From contig CM030715.1 of assembly GCA_017979445.1 (NCBI GenBank), positions 35,585,756 through 35,649,755 on the forward strand: a stretch of 64,000 nt of DNA, given 5' to 3'. The position numbers and the translations under genes are program-made. Source of the stretch: Akebia trifoliata (taxonomy: Eukaryota > Streptophyta > Magnoliopsida > Ranunculales > Lardizabalaceae). The notes beneath the pieces are model-generated. The model was not told the origin of the DNA, did no database searches, and worked only from the letters and a program-made list of their open reading frames with translations. The first letter of the stretch is position 1. Each line of letters begins with the position of its first letter. Positions 1 to 11,276 of this stretch are shown here, piece after piece.

Positions 1-321
1 CCAAAGGTCATGTTGATAGACATGTGCATTCATCTTTTTTTTCCTTTAATACTTGGGACTTTTATAACCTCATCCCATAGTTGAGGCTCACCGTCAACGT
101 GACTGTTATGATTTGAGGAAGATTTTCTTTGAAATCAATTTCAATTTTACAGGGATTAACACACTTTTTCCAAGGACACATATTTCATGGGAATCCACAA
201 CATCAGAATGTCCATGTTGATGGAGAGGGACTCTACCCATAGGTCGAGACTATCATTTTTCTTTTTCGTTATATATATTTTTTTACAATGGTTTCGATAA
301 GATGCCCTTACGGCACACTAA

Positions 322-1860
322 AGCACTAAATACACCTTGGGAATAAACATTTGGAGTATTTTTTTGGTACAAAATCAATTCTCAAATTGTATTTAATGCC
401 CCTAAACACACATTATCAAAACCCTTTCTACAATTGCCTCTCATTAAACTTGGAGTATGGCTCTCCCACAGTCGTTCATGGGAGAGAAGCATACGAACGA
501 CCTTTATTGACGTCGAATTTTACCAACACACATCTTGAGGCTATGCCACATCACCCATTGCCATGTCAATCTCCTCTTCCCTGACACTCCAAATTAAGGG
601 AAAAAACCAAATCGTTAGGGTTTCTCTGTCCCAAAATCATAGCAATAGTAGCCCTTATCTGAAACGTTGATCAAAATCCAATAAATGAAAAATCAAAATA
701 TGGTGGTATGACCGATGAAGCTTATGTTATCGCAAATCAAGATTCTCTTTTTCTCGCATAGTTTGAATACATGGTTTAGAACGAAAAACACTATTTGTAA
801 CTTGCAATCTTCTATTCACACCCTCTCTCTCTAGTTGCTTGTTGCGTAGAGCACTAGAGCTTGTAGTTCCATTAATTGCTTCATTTATCTCTCTGTGTAT
901 GGAAAGGGATTTATACCTTATTTTAAAATTAAATTGAAGCAAATTATTTCTATCATTCTTCAAAGATCAATCGTACAAGTAACTTTACCCAAGATTTTTC
1001 TATCTTTACTGGTTCATAGTTTCCTTAATTTTGGTTATATTTCTTTCATTAATTAGTTTCACTTGATGCAAAGAGAAAGGATTTTTTTTTTTTTGCTAGA
1101 TTTTTAGAGAAACAGAGGATTTAGGATAAACAAAGAGAGAGAGAGAGAGAGGATTTGCTTAACCTGAGAGAACTTTTCGATTATTAGAGTTTCGTCATCT
1201 GAGCTTGATTAAATTTTAGAGAAGAAGGTCAGTGGTTTTGGGAGAGAGTAATCCTAATGATTTTGGGTCTTTTTTTCTTAATTTGGAGTACGTGGGAAAA
1301 AGAGATTGCATGAAAAATAGATGGCATGCCCATACTCTCAATATGTCTATTGAAGACATTCGATGGTAGAAAAGGTTGTTCGTATACTTCTCTCCCACAA
1401 ACGATCGTGGGAGAGCTAGACTCTTAAACTTATTAGAGTTCACCAGTGATATAAGGTTAAAGGAGGAAAAATAATAAAGTTGGAGGAATATTATTAGAAA
1501 ATTTTGAACTTAAGAGAAAAGAGGAAAAAATATTAAAATTAGATGGATATTATTAAAAAAAATTAAGGGAAAAAGAGATGAAAGACAATAAAATGAAGGG
1601 TGGAAAGAAAAAGCAATAAAGTTGGATGGATATTTATCCCATACAAAACTATATCATATATGACGTTTATCTCCCACATAACTATAGCAAGTAGGCCCTA
1701 CAGTTTGTTTTATATAATAGATTGTAGGCTATCGAAGTCAATTAAAATTATTAGGGTCTTGTTAACGTGTTTCCTAAGAAGGGCATGCATTGAAGTGCAA
1801 TAAATACACTTAGAAAATTTGAATTTGAGGGTCTTTGGGTACAAAATCATTTCCTAAAGT
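322..1860. repeat. Composite repeat: long inverted arms inside short direct repeats
   Basis: The stretch at about 430-640 is the imperfect reverse complement of about 1230-1450. The clearest blocks are around 457-505 against 1373-1425 (shared core with CTCTCCCA and TCGTTCGTAT) and around 585-640 against 1225-1290. Outside these arms, about 322-395 and 1797-1860 are similar in the same orientation, sharing AATACAC and GGTACAAAATCA. Long inverted arms around a short non-coding middle suggest a non-autonomous Mutator-like element, with the direct repeats as a second element or a duplicated flank. No transposase reading frame was seen. Exact ends are uncertain. Confidence 0.5.
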
Positions 1861-3000
1861 GCAATAAATAAACTTTTATAACTTACTTTCTAAGAGGTGA
1901 CATGTCATCTTAATGGTAGATTTTTAACCACCCAATCCTCAAAAAGAAATCGCCTTAAGTTGACTTAGACCAAGTCTTCCACCTATTGAGTTTGGGCAGT
2001 TGGTCCCTGCAAAAAATAATTCTTTGACGCTCAAGTCAGAAGATTCAGTAAGGGACTCTTTTATGAGATTTTCAATTACCTCCCTTGTGTGACGGTGTGA
2101 GTTTATATACATATTATTGTCATGATCGTGATCCTCAACGTTTTCAATGCTTTCAATTTCTAACTTCCTTCATTATGTACTTCCACTTCACTTTTTATAT
2201 GCCACTTTTGTTTTGTGGTAGTGGGTACTTGGAAAACGCTCAGGATCGTGTGGTTGTAGTTTTGTCCACGGACTTTGCCTCGAGGCCTCTTTGACTTTTC
2301 AATCTCCATTTTTGTCTTCTCGAGTTGTTCACCCACATGGATTGTTGTCATTGGCCGATATTTTATTGCACACACATCTAAGAGGAAAAACGTGGGACAT
2401 GAGCTTTAAGGCCCAAGACATATATGATTTATTCCTTATTATAATGTTATTTATGGCGTATTCTTATTTTTCATGTACGGTGGTATTTCTTCTATGCTTA
2501 CGTTACTCCAAAATAGAAAGATTAGAAATTGTATAGCGCCACATTGTGCTTTTTGTTAGTTCTTCTATCCCTCGGATTTGGGGTTGGTAAAATGAATCTT
2601 AGTCTTCTATTCAATTTTGTTTAAATCCGTATATTTTGTCATTGAAAGAGCGATCATATCCATTTTCATTATATCTCATTCCATGTTAATAATGAATCTC
2701 AATCTAGAAAGAAATCTATCATAATCTTAATGGAATGAGAGACATTCATAATGCTATAATGTACGCTAGATACATCTTATTTTAGTTGCATTCACCTTAT
2801 CTCTAATCTTATTTGTAATTTAAAATAATAGTAAATATCATTATATACACATGTTTAAGCATAAAATGTTATTCATACAATTTAAATTACGTGAATCTTA
2901 ATAAGATTTATATAGAAAATGATAAACAACAATCAATCTTACATAGAAAAAAAATATATAAAATTTTATAATTACATATACATCCCTAATGCTATATAGT
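1861..3000. other. Intergenic, nothing recognised
   Basis: AT-rich DNA with only short open frames that have no family motifs and no matching splice sites. I see no gene, RNA gene or clear repeat here. Confidence 0.5.
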
Positions 3001-3063
3001 TGCACTATTAGAAAGTAGTATTTACAAATTCTTCCCCTCAGTCCAGTCCAGAGAACTCTACCG

Positions 3064-3305
3064 AAACCCTAACTCGTCCACCTTTTTAGATTCCACTTGG
3101 AATCTTTAATCAGGAATCTTTTGATTTGTGGTCTTTTTTTCTTCTCTTTGCTTTTATTCCTCGCCGTTGGATTTCGAAAACAGGAGGTTCGCTTACCATT
3201 GGAATGGAGAGAAGTGGAGCCAAAACCCTTCGCCTTTGCATGCAATCGAACATTTGTCTACCAACTTCTGCGTCTTTTAGTGAGGACCATAAATTCTTTA
3301 AATGA
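3064..3305 (+). other. Telo-box followed by a 33-codon ORF, possible small gene or gene remnant
   Basis: A perfect telo-box, AAACCCTAA, lies at 3064-3072. This is a promoter element common near the start sites of plant housekeeping genes. Downstream, an ATG at 3204 opens a 33-codon frame ending at TGA 3303-3305, beginning MERSGAKTLRL. I do not recognise the peptide, and no downstream exon was found. It could be a small gene, the first exon of a decayed gene, or chance. Confidence 0.15.
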
Positions 3306-3734
3306 CTAAAATACCCTTTCACATGTTTTTTTTTTTTTTAATATAACAAATCAAGTTAATTCATTTTACGTTTTCTTCTCTCTTTTGTTTTTTTTCTCTT
3401 TTTCAGTTAGGCGGATGCATCGATTCAATGTAATCTGCATTACAGAATCGCATAAGTGGGTCCACCAATTCTATGAGCTGGGCCTGCTATGTTTGTAAGA
3501 TAGTCCTTTAAAGCAACACCTGTACTAACGATGTGTACTGTAGTCATCACCAATCAGATTATTTATGGTGTGCAATATCTCAACCGTTAAAAAAAAGTCC
3601 TTTTATTTTTTAATATTAAGTGAAAATGAAAGGGCATATTCGACATTATATAAAATTAATAAGTCCATTTCGGTCAAATAAAATATGTTGCAGAAATGTG
3701 GCAAACCTCATTGTAAGAGAAACTGTGCAGCAAA

Positions 3735-3786
3735 CACGTGCTTAGATTCGTTCACCTTTCTCTCTGATACCTCTCCCTATATAAAG
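3735..3786 (+). promoter_or_regulatory. Candidate core promoter of the PLIP gene: G-box and TATA box
   Basis: CACGTG (G-box/ABRE core) lies at 3735-3740 in the context ACACGTGC, and a good TATA box, CTATATAAAG, at 3777-3786. The spacing of about 40 bp is typical. Transcription would start near 3810-3820, giving a leader of about 1.2 kb to the ATG at 5048, part of which may be a leader intron. ABA-inducible genes often carry ACGTG cores, and Arabidopsis PLIP2 and PLIP3 are known to respond to abscisic acid. The link to this gene is inferred from position. Confidence 0.45.
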
Positions 3787-5047
3787 TCCAGCCTCACAAG
3801 ATCAGATCTCCGTATAAAACTTAGAGTAGAGATACAAACGCAGAGATTGAAGAAGTATTACGGAATCTTGTCTTAATTTAGAGAGATTTTTTTAATTTTT
3901 AAATCTCTCTTTCAGATCTCATTGATTTCTACTTCTCTCTTGCTGCACATTGTAATCTCGAAGATTTGTGTTGAAGTTTCAGCTCGGATTGATTTGATTC
4001 TCGAGTTTCGTACAGGAGTCCTGTTTTTAAGATCCTGTTACGTTCGAGGACATCTCCATTGTCCGATCTGTTCGCCATTAAAAAGATCTGAAAATCCAGG
4101 TCTACCTTCTTCTCTCTTTCTTTTAGATCTCTGTGACTGTAAGTGACAGTCATCGAGGACTTCGTTTTTTAATTTTTGAAATTTCAAGGGTTTAATAATA
4201 AATAGTAGTGAAAATTTCGTGAGACAGGGCTCATAGAACTTCAGTGAGTCTCTTCTAATACGTCACGTGGCGTACATGCAAGAGCTCCTCTGAATGGGCC
4301 AAACCTTGAATCTTTAATTTTCAAAGAATATTATAAAAAAAATATTATTCCATTAAAATGTCCGATCCGATAAGAATTAGAGAGTTTGACTGTTTGAGCT
4401 TTGAGGGAGCTTCAAAGTCTTCAATAACTCCAATGATGTGGGATTAATGAAGAGCTTTGAATATCGTGAAATCCTAAGGTCGTGATGTGGAAAGAGAAGA
4501 GATTAATATTTGTTTTCTTTTTTTAAATTCTTGATTTTTAATTATTTAATATTCGTTATTTTTTGTTTTTAATGTGTTTGGGGCTTTTTGTCTGGTAGTG
4601 CGGACGGAGATCCACAGGTGGTGGGAAGTTCTTGTTTGAAACGAAAATCAGATTATAGAGATAGTACACGACAAAACACTCGTTCCTCTCTTTCTTCCTG
4701 GCGTTTCTTCCAAATTTAGAACTCTTTAGTTAATTACTCAAGTACCCTTTCTTCCAATTCAAAATTACAAAACACCAACAGTCTTTAATCTTTCTATTTC
4801 TCTTCAATTGCTCATCTGAAGAAACAGTGACATTTTCGTAGTTTCAGAATATATGAGGGGTATTTCGCTCCCCAAACTTCTTTTAAAGAACTACTATTTT
4901 ACGTAGCTTTGGTTTCTAGGACTTTCTGAATGCGAACAAAGAGAGAGATCTTCGATCTTCACTAACGAGAGTAGTGTTTTTATTCTCAGAACTATGGAGT
5001 GAGAAAGGAAAGAAAGAAACCCAGAGCGAGATCGTGTGAGACAATCC
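3787..5047 (+). other. 5' leader region of the PLIP gene
   Basis: About 1.26 kb between the candidate TATA box and the PLIP ATG. It is pyrimidine-rich near 3880-4140, as many plant leaders are, and may include a leader intron with a donor near 4099 and an acceptor near 4615-4620. These splice sites are guesses from AG/GT context. No coding exon was recognised. Confidence 0.3.
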
Positions 5048-8000
5048 ATGGCGTGCACTTCAGTGAGCATTTCCAGCTCCCCAATCTCTACTGTAACAAA
5101 AGACATTCTAGGAGAACATAACGGTCTTCGTCGATCACATTCAAATAAGAACCTATACGACCAAACCGATCTTCGAAGAACGAAATCTGATCCACATATC
5201 CGATGCTCGCTAAACCCGATCCATGCAGCATCAGCAGAGCCAAAACTGAAGAATAGTAATTCAGTAAGGAATTTTCCACTCCAATTCTCGGGTTCGGGTT
5301 CTGGTTCGGGTTCGATTCTCTCGAAATCAGTGGGATCGGTTCTTTTCAATCCAGAGATGGATAAAGAAATGACATTGTTGGAGAATTCGGAGGAGAGAGA
5401 GGAGATGGAGCAAGAGAAGAGAGCGAATTGGGTGGAAAGGCTTTTGGAGCTTCGAAGTCACTGGAGAAATCGGCAACAGAAAGAGTACACAGAAGGAGAT
5501 GAAGATGAAGATGAAGATGGAGATGAAGATGGTTGTGAGGTGGATTATAATTCTGAAGTTGGAGTGATGTTTGATCGAGAATCGTTTTCTAAGTTGTTGG
5601 TGCGAGTCCCATGGTCTGATACTAAGCTATTCTCTCAGCTAGCTTTTCTCTGTAACATGGCCTACGCGATCCCACAGATCAAGGTATTTCTTCCTACCTT
5701 CTTTTTTTTTTTTAATCCTATTTAAAAATAAAAAATAAAAAATTGCCAAGTGAGTTGGGTCGATGACTCGGCCGAGGTTTCCAACTGACTCATCAAGTTG
5801 ATGTTAGAACTTAGATGAGTCTTTTTACCGAATTGTATACTTCTTTTGAAGGCAAGACAACTCATCAAGCTTAGTAAAACTGTGATAAAGAAAAAAATTT
5901 GAGCACTCTTGATATGGCAGTGCACAAAATTATAGATCTTTTTTTTGGGATACACAGAAAAAGATCGCTGGGTTTGTACTGGTCAGTTTATCAATAGAAA
6001 AAAAAAATCGCTCATAGAAAAATCAATCTGAGATTTCAGAGAATTATAACCAATCACATGAATCCAAATGTACAGAACATTTATGATTCTGAACACACCT
6101 CCACGTGCAATAACGTTGAGTGTAGCATTGTAGGAAGTCACTTAAACATTTTTCTTACATGAATACCCATTAATAAGTAATTTTTTATTGAAAAATTGTA
6201 AAGTAATTTCTGGCGACATTAGCTTAACATTGCATTGGTGTGGGGGTGTGTATCGAACCATAAATGTTTTTCCTTGAGATATGAGTGAAGAGAATTAATG
6301 ATTTCGTGCGCAACACCACGTTAGGTCAAACATTAAACGCAATGTCCTAAAAAGTCTATAGAAGGTCTCTTTTTTATTTTGTATTTTAGAAATACCAACC
6401 CTACTAAATTGGTTGATATTAGATTTACCTCTTGCAAAATGCAAAATTAGGTTTTCCCCTTTCAATGTAAGTCAACGTTACGTTTTCTTGATAATTTAAG
6501 ACTAGTCGGACTCACAAGAAAAAGCAACATTTACTTATGGTCAAGGGGGTAAATTAAATCTTGCATTTTGCAAGGGGTTAACCTAATATCACTAATTTAA
6601 CAAAAGATATTTTTGAATTACCCTTTTTTATTTCATAAGATAAGGGTATGAGTGCTAATAATATGAAATACTTTTGATGGACGGACTTGACTCACGTTGA
6701 CATGGAAGCATATACTTTATTAAAAGATAAAAAAGAGAAAAAAAGAATTTCTCTCTCTTGTCCATAGTGGGAAAAAAAAACTTTCTGATCTGATCACCTT
6801 GTGACATTCAAAATCATAATTGGATGAAATGGGATTGTAGAAGATAAAATTATATGAACTTCAAAAAAAAAAAATAATAATAATAATAAAAACAGTTATT
6901 TTTCATTGTTGAATTTTATTTTAAAATGTAGGTGCTCGGTAACCGTCCGTTTTATACATCATAGATCAAGTTCGAAAAATAATTAATTTTTTTTAATATA
7001 AGTATTTTCATGAAATCTAGATATTTGTGTTGTTGGATTGTCAATGTGATCATCAATGTGGGTCTAAATTTTTTTTTCAAGATTTGAAATCTAAAAAAAT
7101 AAATATATGAGTAGAGAACGGGAAAGAAAGAGAAATTTGATCTTTTATTTATTTTTAATAAGTTATGTGCTTTCACGTCAATGTGTGTCAAGTCTGTACA
7201 TCAAAAATCTATCGTATTATCAAAATAATCTAAGAGATATGAGTAAAAAATAATAATAATAATAACAAAATCTTATTTTGCATGTTAGGCTGAAGACTTG
7301 AGGAAATATTACAACTTACGTTTCGTGACATCCTCCCTTGTGAAGAAAGCTGAGGCCTCAATCAAAGCAAATCTCGATTACGACTCGACAACCGTACCCG
7401 TATCCGCTTCAAATGAGCCCAATTCAGAGAAAACCTTGGATCACAAAAACAAGCGTCCCATCCGTCAATCTGTAGCTTATGAGATTGCAGCATCAGCCGC
7501 ATCATTCATCCACTCTCGTGCAAAGGGTCTCCTCTCCCTTGGCTCCATGTCACACCATGAGGACCCCAATATGGACCCACGTGGCTGTGGGGACAACGGC
7601 CCTGAAGAGGATGGAGGAGGGTCCTCCCCTTCTCGAGTGTACAAATCTGAGGTGGCAGCTTACGTGGCAGCTTCAACAATGACAGCAGTTGTGGCTGCTG
7701 AGGAGACAGCCAAACAAGAGGCAGCCAGGGACCTACAATCTCTTCACTCCTCGCCATGCGAATGGTTTGTCTGTGACGACCCAAGCACATATACTCGCTG
7801 CTTCGTCGTTCAGGTATACATATTTCAATGCGCACGTTTTATTTTGAGAACTGTTATTGCCACACCAACTTTTACTAATGTAAATAACCAAAGAATTGCA
7901 GACAGTTGGTGAGGCAATAGTAACTCTCTTTATTTTTCCCAATTTATTATTGGAATCCCAAAGTTGTGAACTTAGAAAATCATCATCAACATGAGATTCT

Positions 8001-10641
8001 TATCCGAAAATTTTGGGACCCATCGAACAATTTATTGTTGTTCCACTAGATTCTACTTAGGGCCATGTCTTGTGTTGGTTAAAATTTCATTAAAAATCTT
8101 AGTTTACTTGATTAGGTTGATGATCCTCTTAATTTGATAACTAGCTTTATTTCCATATTATTTGTTATAATACTACTACAACCTTCCATACATCAAAACT
8201 TTCTCTTAGTTATGAGATACACTGATTATGATTAATTGTATCTCATGTATCATGTAATATAGCTTCATATACTCTTTAACACTATAGTGATTTTTTTAAT
8301 ACTGGGTACAGATGTCGATTATGGTTAGGGTCAGCCAACTAGAGCGAATTTAGTTTGTGAAATCTATTTAGATGGGGTTTCACTAGTTTACTAACCAAAT
8401 TCCCCATTTGAATTGCAGGGTTCGGACTCGTTGGCATCGTGGCAGGCAAACCTCTTCTTTGAACCCTCCAAATTTGAGGTAAGCATGATTCTGTTATGGT
8501 GGTTGGTTAAAATATAGAATCAGGATCAGGAAAGGTTTCTTGTTCCTATAGAATAGGAACGGTGTCTATGTGCCTTGTTTTAAATATTAAAACACATGGG
8601 GCTCCTAACCAAGCCGTTTTCTACATGGCACATAATCTGATATATTTAATCTCCAACCAAAATGTGCCACGTAGACACCGTATGTTGGCATTGTATATTC
8701 TAAAGTCATTAAAAACATAGGTTGTGTCGACAAAGTTGAGGATAAAAAAGAAAGTTTTTTATGCATTAAAAAGTTGCCTTTGGTGCTCATATGTAACCAC
8801 TAACGTTGGTAGAATGTCAAGAACCTAGTGCTTTATTGCTTATTGCCCATGCAGCACTTGAGCTGAACTCACCTATGTATTTCAAGTAAGCCTCTCCCAA
8901 TGACTCTTAGGGATTAACTCAACTCTTTTAAGGCACTTACCCACTCAAGAGATAGACACACTTTGACTTGAGAATATGCTTTAACCCTTGAAGCTTGAAG
9001 AGTGGGACCACAACAAAAGCTCACACATGCCTTGTGTGTCATTTTCGCCATGCTAGCTTCGTGTGAGATGCCAGAATACACTGGGCTGTTTTTCTTTCTT
9101 GTTTCTTATTCAAAATACCTGAATCTTCTTCTTTCACACTGCAGCATATAAGCTAGTAATTCTCTCTAGGAGTTTTTCATCATCAAGTCGTACTTGTGAA
9201 TTGAGGAAACTTGCTTATGTTGCAGGGGACAGAAGTACTTGTTCACAGAGGTATCTATGAAGCTGCGAAGGGAATATATGAGCAATTCATGCCAGAGATT
9301 CTAGACCATTTGAAAAGATATGGAGACCGGGCAAAGCTTCGTTTCGTCGGTCACTCTCTTGGGGGTAGTCTTTCCCTTCTAGTCAACCTTATGCTCTTGA
9401 CTAGGGGGATAGTGAAGCCCTCCACTCTACTACCAGTCGTCACATTTGGATCCCCATTCATATTCTGTGGGGGGCGACATATCCTCGATGAATTAGGATT
9501 GGATGAGAATCACATCCATTCTGTGATGATGCATAGGGATATTGTCCCAAGAGCCTTCTCCTGTAATTACCCCAACCATGTGGCACAAGTCCTCAAGCGC
9601 CTCTCTGGTTCTTTCAAGTCTCATCCTTGCCTTAATACCAATGTAAGTTTCCTCTTCAACCAATTCCTCTTATCTAAAGCACTTGTTACTTGGAAGGAGC
9701 ATTGGTTAGCCTGCACAAGTTCAAAATTATGATGTTTTGTGCCTTATAATTCAAGTCAGAAGACACATTGAACCAAATTAAACTTAGAATGTCCATACCC
9801 ACATTTATGTCCTGCCCAGTGTACCTCAAGAAAATAAAAATCCAGCTTGAGATGACAAGATTCATCTAATGATTCTAACCTATGCCTTCTATTACACTTG
9901 GACAGAGTCTGATGGAGTGATGGCATAGAGCCCTTTATTATTTGAGTCCCAATCCAGAATGGTGTCCCATTCCTATAACGACCTATGGTGTCTACGTGGC
10001 ATGATTTTATTTGAGATTAAACATATCGAACTGCATGCAATTAGAAAAATGGCTTGGTTAGGAGCCCAATGCATTTTGAACTTCAACCAAACACATGCCA
10101 CATAGACACCTTTCCTATCCTATAGGATCCGGAAACCGTATCTGATCCTGATTCTTACCATTTTTAGAAATTGATCGTCATCTTTAACTTATGGGTGTTT
10201 ATGCAGAAAACGCTGTATACTCCATTGGGTCGGTTATTCATTTTACAACCAGATGACCAGTCATCTCCTCCTCATCCTTTACTTCCTCAGGGGAATGCCC
10301 TTTATGTCTTGGATAACACCAACTCCAGTTGCCATGCAGAAATAACTAGGGCTCTTGGGGCTTTCTTAAATTCTCCTCACCCCCTAGAGACACTAAGCGA
10401 TCCCACTGCCTATGGTTCTGAAGGAACAATTCTTAGGGACCATGATTCAAGTAACTATTTGAAGGCTGTAAATGGGATCCTGCGACAGCACACAAAGTTG
10501 GTGGTACGGAGGACAAGGAAAGAGAGGTTGCATCATCTGTGGCCAGTTTTGACTACTTCACAGTCCCCCCACTCATGGAGGCATCAGCAGAATTTGGAGA
10601 ACAATGGGTTGGTTACTAAGGAAGTAGTTACTGGTGTTTGA
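5048..10641 (+). CDS. PLIP1: Plastid phospholipase A1, PLIP-type class 3 lipase (690 aa, five exons)
   Basis: Predicted to release acyl chains from chloroplast membrane lipids; Arabidopsis PLIP1 acts on plastid phosphatidylglycerol. Exons: 5048-5683, 7289-7813, 8419-8478, 9226-9642 and 10207-10641, all joined in phase 0 at GT-AG sites. The N-terminus ([11 protein letters not shown]) is Ser/Thr-rich, like a plastid transit peptide. A Gly-Ser run lies near residues 82-90 and an acidic Asp/Glu run near 149-162. The lipase core has the nucleophile elbow GHSLGG with Ser451, then Asp512 in HRDIVPR and probably His625 in RDHDSSNY, which completes the triad in the family order. Length is close to Arabidopsis PLIP1 (about 649 aa). 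The next gene downstream is a nucleotidyltransferase in the same orientation, as I recall for At3g61680/At3g61690. The member call (PLIP1 rather than PLIP2/3) rests mainly on this neighbour. Confidence 0.92.
6370..6635. mobile_element. Foldback MITE in PLIP intron 1
   Basis: About 6370-6480 pairs with the reverse complement of about 6520-6635. Shared blocks include TTGATATTAG against the copy near 6590, and CTTGCAAAATGCAA against TTGCATTTTGCAAG near 6565. It is a non-coding palindrome with a short spacer, as expected for a MITE. No target duplication was settled. Confidence 0.6.
6900..7210 (+). repeat. Dispersed repeat, copy 1 (PLIP intron 1)
   Basis: This part of intron 1 resembles 50195-50460 in the same orientation. 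Both contain the ordered blocks CTCGGTAACC or TTCGGTAACC, ATCAAGTTC, CGAAATCTAGA or TGAAATCTAGA, TCAATGTGAT and AAGATTTGAAATCTAAAAA. It is a non-coding repeat family of unknown class. Confidence 0.6.
8509..8696 (+). mobile_element. MITE copy in PLIP intron 3
   Basis: It contains ATCAGGATCAGG near its left end, GGTGTCTATGTG, a central GGCTCCTAACCAAGCC (8600-8615) and GTGCCACGTAGACACC near its right end. The same blocks occur in reverse order and orientation at 9953-10166 in intron 4. Parts of the family also occur at 51120-51580. It is non-coding and about 190 bp long. Confidence 0.65.
9953..10166 (-). mobile_element. MITE copy in PLIP intron 4, inverted relative to the intron 3 copy
   Basis: The reverse complement of this stretch aligns along its length with 8509-8696. 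That includes an exact 17-base inverted match (10051-10067 against 8599-8615) and the terminal GATCAGGATC-like blocks. The two copies sit on either side of exon 4. Confidence 0.65.
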
Positions 10642-11069
10642 AGAGGCCATTCTGTAAATTCTCTTCTCCATAAATTCCTTTGAGGTGTTTGGTTCTCTTC
10701 TATGTAATGTGCATTTACCTTAACTTATTTCTTATTTATCATCTTGTATTAATGATCTTTCATGGTACAGTGGCTACTTTGTTTATAAAATATTAATATT
10801 CCGAAAAGATAAATTTGTTTGGTAATGAAGTATTAGTTATGTCATTCTGATAAGGTGGATATGTACGAGTGACAAGGTAGAACCGTGGTGTGACGAAGGA
10901 GAAGATCATCGTCTTCCTCCTTAAATATATTATATGCTATAAGGCAAACTATGATAAATAATTCTGAAATTGATGATAATTGTGAATAAATTAATAGACA
11001 TGTTAATAATTATTATTTGCAATGGTTTAAATAGATTCTAAGACTTGAATTGACTCTACTTTATATTCC

Positions 11070-11276
11070 AAGCATGTTTTTAAAACTCATTTTGACGTCT
11101 CGTCTCTTCCATGAGCAAGACCGAGTTGTCTCAGAAGAGTTTTTTGATATGTTTTGAGTCCTCTCGTTCAACATTGAGAAAAATGAACTTAGTTTTAAAT
11201 TTCGTCCGATTTTGACTTGTCTATCCTTCTTGTTGGTGGACAATACTAGACATATCGGATGAGATTTAAAACCATG
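11070..11276. mobile_element. MITE of the GACGTCTCGTCTC family, copy 1
   Basis: It contains GTTTTTAAAACTC followed by GACGTCTCGTCTC at the left, and ATCGGATGAGATTTAAAACCATG at the right, whose outer part mirrors the left end. A second copy with the same terminal and internal blocks lies at 54116-54345. Confidence 0.5.

Noticed and set aside
727..1443. Minus-strand open frames of 75-78 codons
   Set aside because: They fall within or between the arms of an inverted repeat and carry no family motif; chance frames.
5684..5725. Poly-Phe end of the PLIP first frame
   Set aside because: It is intron 1 read-through after the donor at 5684.
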